Source: Verrucomicrobiota bacterium (GTDB taxonomy: Bacteria > Verrucomicrobiota > Verrucomicrobiia > Opitutales > Opitutaceae). From it: a DNA stretch of 5,761 bases. Positions 1 to 4,898 of the stretch are shown here, piece after piece; within the stretch, counting starts at the first letter, position 1; every line of letters starts with the position of its first letter. The notes below the pieces were generated by a model that was not told the DNA's origin, made no database searches, and saw nothing but the letters and a program-made list of their open reading frames with translations. Location of the stretch: positions 1 to 5,761 of the forward strand of contig JAUPWC010000334.1 of assembly GCA_030916665.1 (NCBI GenBank), given 5' to 3'. A program made the translations under genes and the position numbers.

Positions 1-881
1 TGTACGCCCTGCCCCGGGGACGCAACAAGGACGGAACCCCCAAGGTCATCTCCGGCCCCTCGATCCGCATGGCCGAGATCGTCGCGTCGGCGTGGCAGAA
101 CATCCGCGTCGAGACCCGCATCGTCGAGATCGGCGACGACGCCGTGACGGCCCGGGGCATGTGCATCGACCTCGAGAACAACAACGGGCAGAGCGTCGAG
201 GTGCGCCGCTCGATCCTCGACAAGTACGGCAAGCGGTTCAACTCCGACATGATCGGCGTGACCTCGATGGCGGCGATCTCGCTGGCCCGCCGCAACGCGA
301 TCTTCGCCGTCATTCCCAGGGCGTTTATCGACCCCATTGCCGACGCCGCCCGCAAGGTGGCCGTGGGCGACGAAAAGACCCTGAGCGCCCGCCGCGAGGC
401 GATGATGGCCTACTTCATCAAGCTGGGTCTGACCGAGGCCCGGGTGCTGGCGTCCATCGGTGTCGCCGGTGTGCAGGACATCACGCTCGACAAACTGGCG
501 ATCCTGCGGGGGTACGCGACCAGCCTCAAGACCGGCGAGGCCAACATCGACACCGTGTTCCCCGACCCGGCGGCCAACGGGAACGCCCCCCGCTCCGCCA
601 GCGCGATCCTCAAGGATCTCGCCGCTAAGAACGGCAAGCACGAACCCGCGAAGGGGCCCTCCGAGGCTGGGGCTGCCCAGACCCCGGCCCGTGGCGAGGG
701 CCCCACCCACGCACCCGCCGGCGAGCAGCCCTCCGCTCCGGCCCAGGAACCGCCCCAGAGCGACGACGGGGGCGACTTCCTCGCGTCGCTGACCAACGGG
801 ACGGTCCCGGAGCCGACGCAGCAGAAGCGAACCACGGCCCGCCAGAGGGTGACGGCGGACCCCGATTTCATGGACGGCTGA
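1..881 (+). CDS. Phage protein of the recombination/replication region, 5'-truncated
   Basis: The frame is open from the left edge (first full codon at base 3), so the true start lies outside the window. The ATG at 69 is probably internal, because the residues before it include a GPSIRMAEI block that I recognise as conserved in an uncharacterised phage protein family. About 190 residues look globular: GPSIRMAEI, a VTARGMCIDLE segment, VEVRRSI, then an RRNAIFAVIPRAFIDP block and a charged helical part. After about residue 195 of the visible 292 comes a Pro/Ala/Gly-rich, probably disordered linker, ending in a short acidic tail (ADPDFMDG). The family's function is not known to me. Its place ahead of replication genes and a resolvase suggests a recombination role such as single-strand DNA annealing, but that rests on position only. 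I see no nuclease motif. It ends just before a hairpin at 884-905. Confidence 0.85.
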   Translation, partial: YALPRGRNKDGTPKVISGPSIRMAEIVASAWQNIRVETRIVEIGDDAVTARGMCIDLENNNGQSVEVRRSILDKYGKRFNSDMIGVTSMAAISLARRNAIFAVIPRAFIDPIADAARKVAVGDEKTLSARREAMMAYFIKLGLTEARVLASIGVAGVQDITLDKLAILRGYATSLKTGEANIDTVFPDPAANGNAPRSASAILKDLAAKNGKHEPAKGPSEAGAAQTPARGEGPTHAPAGEQPSAPAQEPPQSDDGGDFLASLTNGTVPEPTQQKRTTARQRVTADPDFMDG

Positions 882-883
882 AT

Positions 884-905
884 CACCCCCAGACCGCCGG
901 GGGTG
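884..905 (+). terminator. Hairpin just after the first CDS, possible terminator
   Basis: A perfect 7-bp inverted repeat (CACCCCC 884-890 and GGGGGTG 899-905) with an 8-nt loop starts three bases after the stop codon at 879-881. There is no T-run behind it, so it is either a weak intrinsic terminator or an RNA-stabilising stem. Confidence 0.35.
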
Positions 906-945
906 GGGCTCTCGCCCTGCTCCTGGTCTTTGTCTCTCTCTCCCA

Positions 946-975
946 CCCCCCGTCGAGCGGAAACCCGGCGGGGGG
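946..975 (+). repeat. GC-rich hairpin with CGGAAAC loop, copy A
   Basis: A 10-bp stem with one G-U pair (946-955 with 966-975) closes a 10-nt loop AGCGGAAACC. A similar sequence (AGGCGGAAACGCCGGCGGG) forms the hairpin at 1324-1355. Both sit at nearly the same distance upstream of a small gene: 51 nt here to the ATG at 1027, and 47 nt for the second copy to the ATG at 1403. It is followed by ATTGC rather than a T-run. It could be a terminator remnant, a leader structure or a small mobile repeat. Confidence 0.45.
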
Positions 976-1002
976 ATTGCAGAACGCGAGCACGATGGAA
1001 TA

Positions 1003-1022
1003 GGGGCACAGCCCCGGAAAGG
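1003..1022 (+). promoter_or_regulatory. Small hairpin next to the ribosome binding site of the 71-aa gene
   Basis: GGGGC (1003-1007) pairs with GCCCC (1011-1015) around an ACA triloop, and the Shine-Dalgarno sequence GGAAAGG (1016-1022) follows at once, 4 nt before the ATG at 1027. The stem leaves the ribosome binding site free at its base. GAAAGG also precedes the starts at 1403, 4387 and 5269, so it is the common ribosome binding site of this region. Confidence 0.4.
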
Positions 1023-1026
1023 CAGC

Positions 1027-1242
1027 ATGGAAGTTCGGACAAAGCACAGGAGTTTTCAGGTCGCGGCGATGGTCGCGGCGTCGATGTTCGGATTCGCGGG
1101 CATCGCCGGGGCGGACATGCCGACCCGCAGGACGCACATCCGCAAAGGCGAGAAGTACCCCGGGCAGCGGTCGCGGTACTTGATCGGCGCCAACACCTCC
1201 GAGCGGCTGGCCGTGATGCCATACATCCCCGAGAAGAAATAA
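1027..1242 (+). CDS. Small exported protein with Sec signal peptide (71 aa)
   Basis: The first 29 residues form a textbook signal peptide: a basic start (MEVRTKHRSF), a hydrophobic core (residues 11-26, VAAMVAASMFGFAGI) and an A-G-A signal peptidase I site at 27-29. The mature part would be about 42 residues, basic, with DMPTRRTHIRKGEKYPG near its start and no cysteine, so it is neither a lipoprotein nor disulfide-rich. The start is supported by GGAAAGG at 1016-1022. I do not recognise the family. An exported protein between recombination and replication genes is unexpected; it is bracketed by structured gaps (882-1026 and 1243-1402), like an inserted cargo gene. If the core is not cleaved it would be a single-pass membrane protein. 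Confidence 0.7.
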   Translation: MEVRTKHRSFQVAAMVAASMFGFAGIAGADMPTRRTHIRKGEKYPGQRSRYLIGANTSERLAVMPYIPEKK

Positions 1243-1243
1243 C

Positions 1244-1312
1244 GGGGCGCGTTGCCCCACCCACCGGCTTGCGGCTCCCCGGCACCTTTTCTCCGGCCCC
1301 GGGGTCGGTGGG
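1244..1312 (+). other. Structured gap after the exported-protein gene
   Basis: Two stem-loops follow the stop codon at 1240-1242: GGGGC/GCCCC (1244-1248 with 1254-1258, 5-nt loop) and a longer fold closed by CCCACCG/CGGTGGG (1260-1266 with 1306-1312). Inside it CCCCGG (1277-1282) can pair with CCGGGG (1299-1304), leaving a CCTTTTCTCC loop. No open reading frame with a ribosome binding site is seen here. They may end transcription or protect the 3' end of the small mRNA. Confidence 0.35.
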
Positions 1313-1323
1313 AATCTCACACA

Positions 1324-1359
1324 ACGCCCCGCCAGGCGGAAACGCCGGCGGGCGTCTTT
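1324..1359 (+). terminator. GNRA-capped hairpin, copy B, likely terminator or leader structure
   Basis: The outer stem pairs 1324-1333 with 1347-1355 (one bulged C). Then, after a bulged A, GGCG (1335-1338) pairs with CGCC (1343-1346) and closes a GAAA tetraloop (1339-1342), a very stable GNRA loop. CTTT follows at 1356-1359, a short U-tract. A GC-rich stem plus U-tract favours a rho-independent terminator for the 71-aa gene, but the same loop sequence recurs at 946-975. Confidence 0.5.
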
Positions 1360-1402
1360 CCCCTCCCCGCGGCACGCGCCGCACATCCGAGAAAGGTCCG
1401 AG

Positions 1403-1759
1403 ATGGACGCGACGACGACACCCACCAAAATGAACCGGCTGACATTCGAGCAGATGCGCAGGCTGCACGACTGGCTCGAGCGCAACATCCGCATCGTCGC
1501 CGAGCGAGGCGCCCATGCCCACGAGGCCGCCGCGCAGGCGACCGCCGCCCTGGGGTTCGTCGTGACCAGGGCCAACGTGCTGAACATCGCGGGCAACAAG
1601 CCGGAGTGCTCCATCCAGCACCGCTGGCCGGGGCACAGGCCCTCCCGCGCTGCCGCCGAGAAGCCCGCCGCGGCCGTCGAGGACCGGCTGGCGGCCATCG
1701 AGTCCAAGCTCGACCGGGTGTTGAAGCAGTTGACGGGCCCTTTGTTCGCTGGAAACTGA
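1403..1759 (+). CDS. Small phage protein, possible DNA-binding domain plus coiled coil (118 aa)
   Basis: Residues 13-60 are mostly helical: LTFEQMRRLHDWLERN, then RIVAERGAHAHEAAAQATAALG, then FVVTRANVLNIAG. The last two segments read like a helix-turn-helix, with the recognition helix in TRANVLNIAGN. I have seen this arrangement in small phage proteins but cannot name a characterised family. Residues about 90-112 (VEDRLAAIESKLDRVLKQL) have heptad-like spacing of L, I and V, suggesting a coiled coil for dimer formation. GAAAGG at 1391-1396, 6 nt upstream, supports ATG 1403; ATG 1430 is an alternative. Its place just before the replication organizer resembles the regulator-then-O order of lambdoid phages, so a regulator of early genes is possible, by analogy only. 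A strong hairpin follows. Confidence 0.8.
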   Translation: MDATTTPTKMNRLTFEQMRRLHDWLERNIRIVAERGAHAHEAAAQATAALGFVVTRANVLNIAGNKPECSIQHRWPGHRPSRAAAEKPAAAVEDRLAAIESKLDRVLKQLTGPLFAGN

Positions 1760-1773
1760 CGTGCTTTCTCGTT

Positions 1774-1799
1774 CGGTCGGGGCGACGGCGCCCCGGCCG
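1774..1799 (+). terminator. Strong hairpin between the 118-aa gene and the replication gene
   Basis: An 11-bp stem with one G-U pair (1774-1784 with 1789-1799) closes an ACGG tetraloop, 14 nt after the stop codon at 1757-1759. GATTCTT follows, only a weak U-tract. A competing stem (CGGCCG around GATTCTT) overlaps its 3' arm, so two folds exclude each other, as in an attenuator. It lies 31 nt ahead of the ATG at 1831 and could set the expression level of the replication genes. Confidence 0.45.
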
Positions 1800-1830
1800 G
1801 ATTCTTCGGCCGCAAGACAGGAATACGTGC

Positions 1831-2490
1831 ATGGACGCTGATGTGGTTTGGGCGATCAAGGACTGGGACGAGGTTTTCGAGACGAGGCACAGCCGGAGCG
1901 AGGCGGGCCCCCGCCGCTACCTGCTGATCCCCACCGATCGGCAATCCGAGTCGTACGTCTCCCTGATGGGCTCAACCGGAGGGCAGGCGGCCTATGGCTT
2001 GTTTGTGGGCCTGTGCCGGATCGCGGCCCGGTGCCCCAAGCGCGGCGTCCTGGCCGACGAGAAGGGGCCGTACACCCCGCGACGCATCGCCGAGAAGTTG
2101 CGGGCGAGCGTGGCGAGCGTCAACCGATCCATCGAGATGCTGTCGAGCCCGTCGATCGGGTGGCTGCGCCGGACACGCGCCGGACACGCGCCGGTAACAG
2201 CGCCGGTAACAGCGCCGGACACGCGCCGGGAAAGCGCCGGATGCGCGCCGGGAAAAGTGGGGGACTCTGGACTAGGGACGGAGACAGGGACGGAGACAAA
2301 ACCCCCCTACCCCCCGCCGAGCGGGGGGTCAGGAGGGGCCGAGGTTTCTCCGGCGGGGGGCTACCGCCCGAGGCGGAGCCCGCGGGCCGATCGTCGGGCG
2401 GCGAAACTGGCGGCGGCGTCGGAAGCGGCGGAACGAGTGCGGGCGGAAGAGGCCGAGAAGGCCCAGAAGGCGAGTGTGTGGCATGGCTGA
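1831..2490 (+). CDS. Replisome-organizer-like replication protein, carries an internal repeat array (219 aa)
   Basis: Residues about 28-112 look like the winged-helix N-domain of phage replication organizers: RRYLLIPTDRQ, then a helical GQAAYGLFVGLCRIAARCP, RGVLADEKGP, TPRRIAEKLRASVASVNRSIE (the helix-turn-helix part) and a closing IGWLRR. Such proteins bind the phage origin and recruit the helicase or its loader. Residues 113-185 are a low-complexity linker encoded by DNA repeats (2166-2298) and a Pro/Gly-rich stretch; residues 186-215 are an Ala/Glu/Arg helix, possibly a partner-binding coiled coil. The frame is open further upstream, but ATG 1831 is preferred because the region before it is hairpin. 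The ribosome binding site is weak (CAGGA at 1818-1822). The stop overlaps the next start, so the two genes are probably translationally coupled. Role is by fold pattern and context; I have no alignment. Confidence 0.7.
   Translation: MDADVVWAIKDWDEVFETRHSRSEAGPRRYLLIPTDRQSESYVSLMGSTGGQAAYGLFVGLCRIAARCPKRGVLADEKGPYTPRRIAEKLRASVASVNRSIEMLSSPSIGWLRRTRAGHAPVTAPVTAPDTRRESAGCAPGKVGDSGLGTETGTETKPPYPPPSGGSGGAEVSPAGGYRPRRSPRADRRAAKLAAASEAAERVRAEEAEKAQKASVWHG
2166..2256 (+). repeat. Eight tandem 11-12 bp iterons inside the replication gene, candidate origin
   Basis: Eight head-to-tail units all begin with GCGCCGG: GCGCCGGACAC at 2166, 2177 and 2212; GCGCCGGTAACA at 2188 and 2200; GCGCCGGGAAA at 2223; GCGCCGGATGC at 2234; GCGCCGGGAAAA at 2245. 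Lengths are 11, 11, 12, 12, 11, 11, 11 and 12 bp, near one helical turn, so the core faces one side of the helix. Because 11 is not a multiple of three, the units are read in changing frames and do not give a repeated peptide throughout. In lambda the origin iterons lie inside gene O; the same logic would make this the phage origin bound by the encoded protein. Confidence 0.65.
2275..2298 (+). repeat. Perfect 12-bp tandem duplication in a purine-rich tract
   Basis: GGGACGGAGACA occurs twice without a gap (2275-2286 and 2287-2298), followed by AAA. The surrounding 2250-2301 stretch is strongly purine-rich on the + strand, then switches to C-runs at 2302. It encodes GTETGTETK in the replication protein. 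It may be part of the same origin (a second site class or an unwinding element) or just slippage. Confidence 0.5.
2309..2329 (+). repeat. 9-bp hairpin next to the iterons
   Basis: ACCCCCCGC (2309-2317) pairs perfectly with GCGGGGGGT (2321-2329) around a CGA triloop. A second ACCCCCC at 2301-2307 could compete for the same G arm. Lying about 50 bp from the iterons within the coding sequence, it may be a structural part of the origin; as RNA it would be a strong barrier inside the mRNA. Confidence 0.5.
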
Positions 2491-3133
2491 CATGATGGGA
2501 ACCATCGCGGGATTCTGGCCGAAGTTCGAGCCCACGCCCGCCCAGGGCGAGGCCATCGGGCGGACCTTCCGGGGCCTGTCGGACGAGCAGATCAAAGCCG
2601 TGTGCGAGCAGGTCTACCGCACGCAGAAGGCCGCCCGGCGCGAGCCCGATGTGCGGCTGCTGGACGAGCAGGCCGGGCGTGCCCGCCGCGACGAATCGGT
2701 CAAACGGCACGAGGCGCGGGCCGAGGCGAACCCCGGCGGCGCGACCGAGTGGCAGATCGAAACGTGGTCCCGGATGCGCCGCTGCGGATGGGACGCGACG
2801 TTCCGCACCGACTACCGCGGGTTTTTCCTGTGGCTGTTCCGCGAGCAGTACCTCGCGGCCTACGCGGTCTACGTCGAGGGGGCGTTCCGGCTCCCGCCGG
2901 CGGTGTTCGCGGCGTGGTGGTGGCGGATGAAGGGGCAGGAAGTGCTCTCGAATCTCACACAGGCCGTCGGGGATGACCCCAGAGCGATCGAGGACGCCTT
3001 GGCCCGGATCGTCGGGGACGAGTACCCGGACGTGGCCCGGTGGCGGGAAGAGGCCCCGGCGCGGAAGCGAGAGCACCAGGCGGCGAGTCGGCGGGCGGAG
3101 TTGGCCCGCAAGGGCGTCGCGAGCGTTGTTTGA
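2483..3133 (+). CDS. Candidate replicative helicase loader (216 aa)
   Basis: The N-terminal part reads FWPKFEPTPAQGEA, then FRGLSDEQIKAVCEQVYR and REPDVRLL. This is the pattern 'aromatic-P ... T-x-x-q ... l-s-x-e-x-v-x-x-a-v-x-x-y' found in small phage loaders of the G39P / lambda P type of role. Residues 95-150 are rich in aromatics (WDATFRTDYRGFFLWLF, VFAAWWWRMKG), and the C-terminus is a basic, charged helix. I see no Walker A motif, so it is not a DnaC-type ATPase. The start is chosen at ATG 2483 (AGAAGG at 2465-2470 upstream), which overlaps the previous stop at 2488-2490; GTG 2474 and ATG 2492/2495 are also possible. Overlap with the replication organizer supports coupled expression and a joint job. 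That it is real coding sequence is firm; the loader role is inference. Confidence 0.75.
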   Translation: MADMMGTIAGFWPKFEPTPAQGEAIGRTFRGLSDEQIKAVCEQVYRTQKAARREPDVRLLDEQAGRARRDESVKRHEARAEANPGGATEWQIETWSRMRRCGWDATFRTDYRGFFLWLFREQYLAAYAVYVEGAFRLPPAVFAAWWWRMKGQEVLSNLTQAVGDDPRAIEDALARIVGDEYPDVARWREEAPARKREHQAASRRAELARKGVASVV

Positions 3134-3167
3134 CCGTCAGTAATCCGGCCGTTCGAGGCCCCAACCC

Positions 3168-3173
3168 AAGGAG
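3168..3173 (+). promoter_or_regulatory. Strong ribosome binding site that fixes the start at 3182
   Basis: AAGGAG lies 8 nt before ATG 3182. It overlaps an in-frame GTG at 3173, which rules that GTG out as the start. Confidence 0.7.
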
Positions 3174-3181
3174 TGTTTTCG

Positions 3182-3715
3182 ATGTCCGAAGGATCAGCAG
3201 AGCGAGTGCCCGAGCCCAAGCGGGACCGGGCGGAGGAGTTTTGCCGGGAGTTCTGGAACCAGTACGAGCCCATCGTCGAGGCGGCCAGGCGGGCGGCGAT
3301 CGTCACGGCCGGCGACGACTGGCAGCTCCGGTACAAGCACGAGGTCAAGGAATCCCGCAAGAAGATCGTCGGGGCGTGCAAGGTGATCGAGGAGAACGTC
3401 AAGCTCATCGCCAGCGCCGGCTCGTGCGAGACGATCGAGAAGGGCATCAAGGACACGCTCAAGACGCTCGTGGAGGAGCGCGAAGGGCACGAGGCGTGGT
3501 TCGCCCGCGCGATCCGGCCCCGGGCGATGCTCGCGGACGACTCGCAGCGGCTCCTCAACGAGTGCAAGCGCAAGGCCCGGGATGTCGAGACGGCCAGCCC
3601 CCTGGTGCATGGCGGACTGGCCCACGAGGTCGCCCAACGCATCCACGACCATTGGCCCGGCGTGGAGTGGGACGAAGAGAACGGGGCCGTCACCGTCGTC
3701 GAGGCCCTGCTCTAG
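3182..3715 (+). CDS. Unknown helical phage protein (177 aa)
   Basis: I do not recognise a family. It is charged and mostly helical: residues 16-45 (AEEFCREFWNQYEPIVEAARR), 52-78 (a Lys/Glu-rich helix ending KVIEENVKLIAS), 82-108 (ETIEKGIKDTLKTLVEEREGHEAW) and 121-138 (SQRLLNECKRKARDV). The C-terminus (WPGVEWDEENGAVTVVEALL) has a short strand-like, acidic stretch. No signal peptide, membrane segment, zinc site or nuclease motif is visible. The AAGGAG at 3168-3173 gives a strong start. It stands between the candidate loader and the resolvase in the same transcription direction, with a 48-bp gap before it, so it probably acts in replication, but nothing in the sequence proves that. Confidence 0.8.
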   Translation: MSEGSAERVPEPKRDRAEEFCREFWNQYEPIVEAARRAAIVTAGDDWQLRYKHEVKESRKKIVGACKVIEENVKLIASAGSCETIEKGIKDTLKTLVEEREGHEAWFARAIRPRAMLADDSQRLLNECKRKARDVETASPLVHGGLAHEVAQRIHDHWPGVEWDEENGAVTVVEALL

Positions 3716-3731
3716 AGCACACACACCTGCT

Positions 3732-3759
3732 GCGGCGCCGGGAACGCAAGCCCCGCCGC
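3732..3759 (+). promoter_or_regulatory. Hairpin just upstream of the resolvase start
   Basis: A 9-bp stem with a 2-nt bulge (GCGGCG..GGG 3732-3742 with CCCCGCCGC 3751-3759) closes an AACGCAAG loop. It begins 16 nt after the previous stop and ends 18 nt before ATG 3778; only GGAAAGA (3768-3774) remains as ribosome binding site. It may act as a terminator or damp resolvase translation. Confidence 0.4.
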
Positions 3760-3777
3760 GGCCTTGCGGAAAGAACC

Positions 3778-4350
3778 ATGACCCCGCCCCCCAACATCTT
3801 CGCGATCGACCCCGGCTGCACCGAGACGGCGTGGCTCGAGTACGAGCCCGCGGCGGCCCGCATCGTCGGGTTCGGCAAGATCCCCAACCCCGAGATGCTG
3901 CGGGCCCTGGGCGAGCGGCAGACCGGCGGCGCGGTCATGGTCATCGAGTCCGTCGCGTGCTACGGGATGGCCGTCGGGTGGGAAGTGTTCGAGACGGTGT
4001 TCTGGTCCGGGCAGTTTTGGCACGCCTGGTACGGCGCGAAGGACCGGCTGTACCGCAAGGACGTGAAGCTCTCGATCTGCAAAGACTCCCGGGCCAACGA
4101 CACCGCGATCCGCCGGGCCCTGATGGACAGGTTCGGGGGCGACCGCTCGGTCAAGTCCCAGCAGTGCCCGACCTGCAAAGGGACGCGGCTGCGCGGCAAG
4201 GCGAAGACGCCGTGTGGGTGCGGCGACGGATGGAAGATCAAGCCCGGGCCCCTGGTGGGCATCACGCGCGACGTATGGGCGGCCCTGGGCGTGGCGTGCG
4301 CCTACGCGGACGGCGCCCGCAGCAGGATCAAAGGCGTAGGAGCGGAGTAG
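3778..4350 (+). CDS. RuvC-like Holliday junction resolvase with an inserted cysteine cluster (190 aa)
   Basis: The RNase H-like core is visible: strand 1 with the first catalytic Asp (IFAIDPGCTETAW, D11), the second acidic residue in VMVIES (E57), and a C-terminal DVWAALGVACAYAD with D165 and D178. This matches phage and bacterial RuvC-type nucleases, which cut four-way DNA junctions using metal bound by four acidic residues. Residues 96-120 (VKLSICKDSRANDTAIRRALMDRFG, read across two parts) carry the conserved region that in relatives reads 'A-x-D-x-x-I-R-x-A-L-x-D-R-F-G'. Between it and the last helix lies CPTCKG (C130, C133) and PCGCGDG (C146, C148), a DnaJ-like zinc-binding insert. ATG 3778 places D11 at the normal distance from the start; upstream codons in this frame overlap the previous gene. 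It would resolve recombination or replication intermediates before packaging. Confidence 0.85.
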   Translation: MTPPPNIFAIDPGCTETAWLEYEPAAARIVGFGKIPNPEMLRALGERQTGGAVMVIESVACYGMAVGWEVFETVFWSGQFWHAWYGAKDRLYRKDVKLSICKDSRANDTAIRRALMDRFGGDRSVKSQQCPTCKGTRLRGKAKTPCGCGDGWKIKPGPLVGITRDVWAALGVACAYADGARSRIKGVGAE

Positions 4351-4374
4351 CGGAGTAGATCGCATCTCAACAGA

Positions 4375-4379
4375 AAGGA
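4375..4379 (+). promoter_or_regulatory. Ribosome binding site that supports the GTG start at 4387
   Basis: AAAGGA (4374-4379) in the wider AGAAAGGA sits 7 nt before GTG 4387, and no ATG in this frame is better placed. An 8-bp tandem copy (AGCGGAGT at 4341 and 4349) around the previous stop codon precedes it. Confidence 0.6.
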
Positions 4380-4386
4380 CCGGATC

Positions 4387-4773
4387 GTGAAAACTCTCGT
4401 CTCGACCATCATTCTCTCGGCCTGCACCCTAGCACCGGCGACACCGCCCGGCCCCCCGCTGTGGCCGATCGTGGTCGGCGACTCCTGTGCCCTCTGTTGC
4501 TTCCGGTACGAACTGGATGTTGCCGGGTGCGAGGGCGACACCGGCGAGCCGGACGACCCGTGCCAAGCCGTCCGCGTGTGGGCATACGAACAGTGGCGCG
4601 AGTGCATCCGCTACTGCGACGATCCCGACCTCCCGCTCCGCGTGTTCGACTTGTGGAGCCGGGGCAAACTTTCGACGGACCAGATGATCGAGACGCTGGT
4701 AGCGATCGAAGACGAAGCGTGCTTGCTCCCGATCCACCGTTCGCGGCGGGTGTTCGCGGGTAGTGCCGGATGA
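4387..4773 (+). CDS. Small cysteine-rich phage lipoprotein (128 aa)
   Basis: It starts with GTG. MKTLVSTIILSAC is a short lipoprotein signal: Lys2, hydrophobic residues 4-10 and the lipobox L-S-A-C, with C13 as the lipidated residue. The mature part starts TLAPATPPGPPLWP, a proline-rich tether, then contains CALCC and further single cysteines (about nine in all after C13), which fits an oxidised, disulfide-bonded protein outside the cytoplasm. The middle (AYEQWRECIRYCDDP) and the C-terminal half look helical. I do not recognise the family. The signal is shorter than usual, so export is likely but not certain. A phage lipoprotein in the early region may block superinfection, as Llp of phage T5 does, but this is analogy. 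It is followed by a strong hairpin at 4786-4815. Confidence 0.7.
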   Translation: MKTLVSTIILSACTLAPATPPGPPLWPIVVGDSCALCCFRYELDVAGCEGDTGEPDDPCQAVRVWAYEQWRECIRYCDDPDLPLRVFDLWSRGKLSTDQMIETLVAIEDEACLLPIHRSRRVFAGSAG

Positions 4774-4785
4774 TTTCTTGAGACC

Positions 4786-4815
4786 CCCCGCCCGCGACAC
4801 GTTGTCGCGGCGGGG
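4786..4815 (+). terminator. 13-bp hairpin after the lipoprotein gene
   Basis: CCCCGC, one bulged C, then CCGCGACA (4786-4799) pairs with TGTCGCGGCGGGG (4803-4815) around a CGT triloop. It begins 12 nt after the stop codon at 4771-4773. No T-run follows (CAAGTC), so termination would have to rely on the stem alone. It closes the resolvase-lipoprotein block. Confidence 0.5.
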
Positions 4816-4898
4816 CAAGTCAGACGGGGCGGCGGCGTGGAAGGACACGCGACACAGGCGATAGGCGTTCGACCTCTCCACTGAACCGAGGTGTGGAG

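Noticed and set aside
977..1003. Sigma70-type promoter (TTGCAG at 977 with AATAGG near 999)
   Set aside because: The -10 box is a poor match and the host's promoter consensus is unknown, so I cannot support it.
1252..1830. Upstream extension of the replication gene's open frame
   Set aside because: It overlaps the 118-aa gene and two hairpins with low-complexity translation; ATG 1831 gives a protein of normal layout.
410..1944. Long minus-strand open frames over the first genes and the following gaps
   Set aside because: They lie opposite well-supported + strand genes and cross strong hairpins, have low-complexity Arg/Pro-rich translations and no clear ribosome binding site; high GC keeps such frames open by chance.
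2166..2256. CRISPR array
   Set aside because: Units are only 11-12 bp with no spacers, lie inside a coding sequence, and no cas gene is near.
3040..3777. Upstream extension of the resolvase open frame
   Set aside because: It runs across the 177-aa gene in another frame; ATG 3778 puts the first catalytic Asp at the expected distance from the N-terminus.
4341..4358. 8-bp tandem repeat AGCGGAGT at the resolvase stop
   Set aside because: Only two copies; it is easily explained by slippage, and the second stop it creates is out of frame with any gene.
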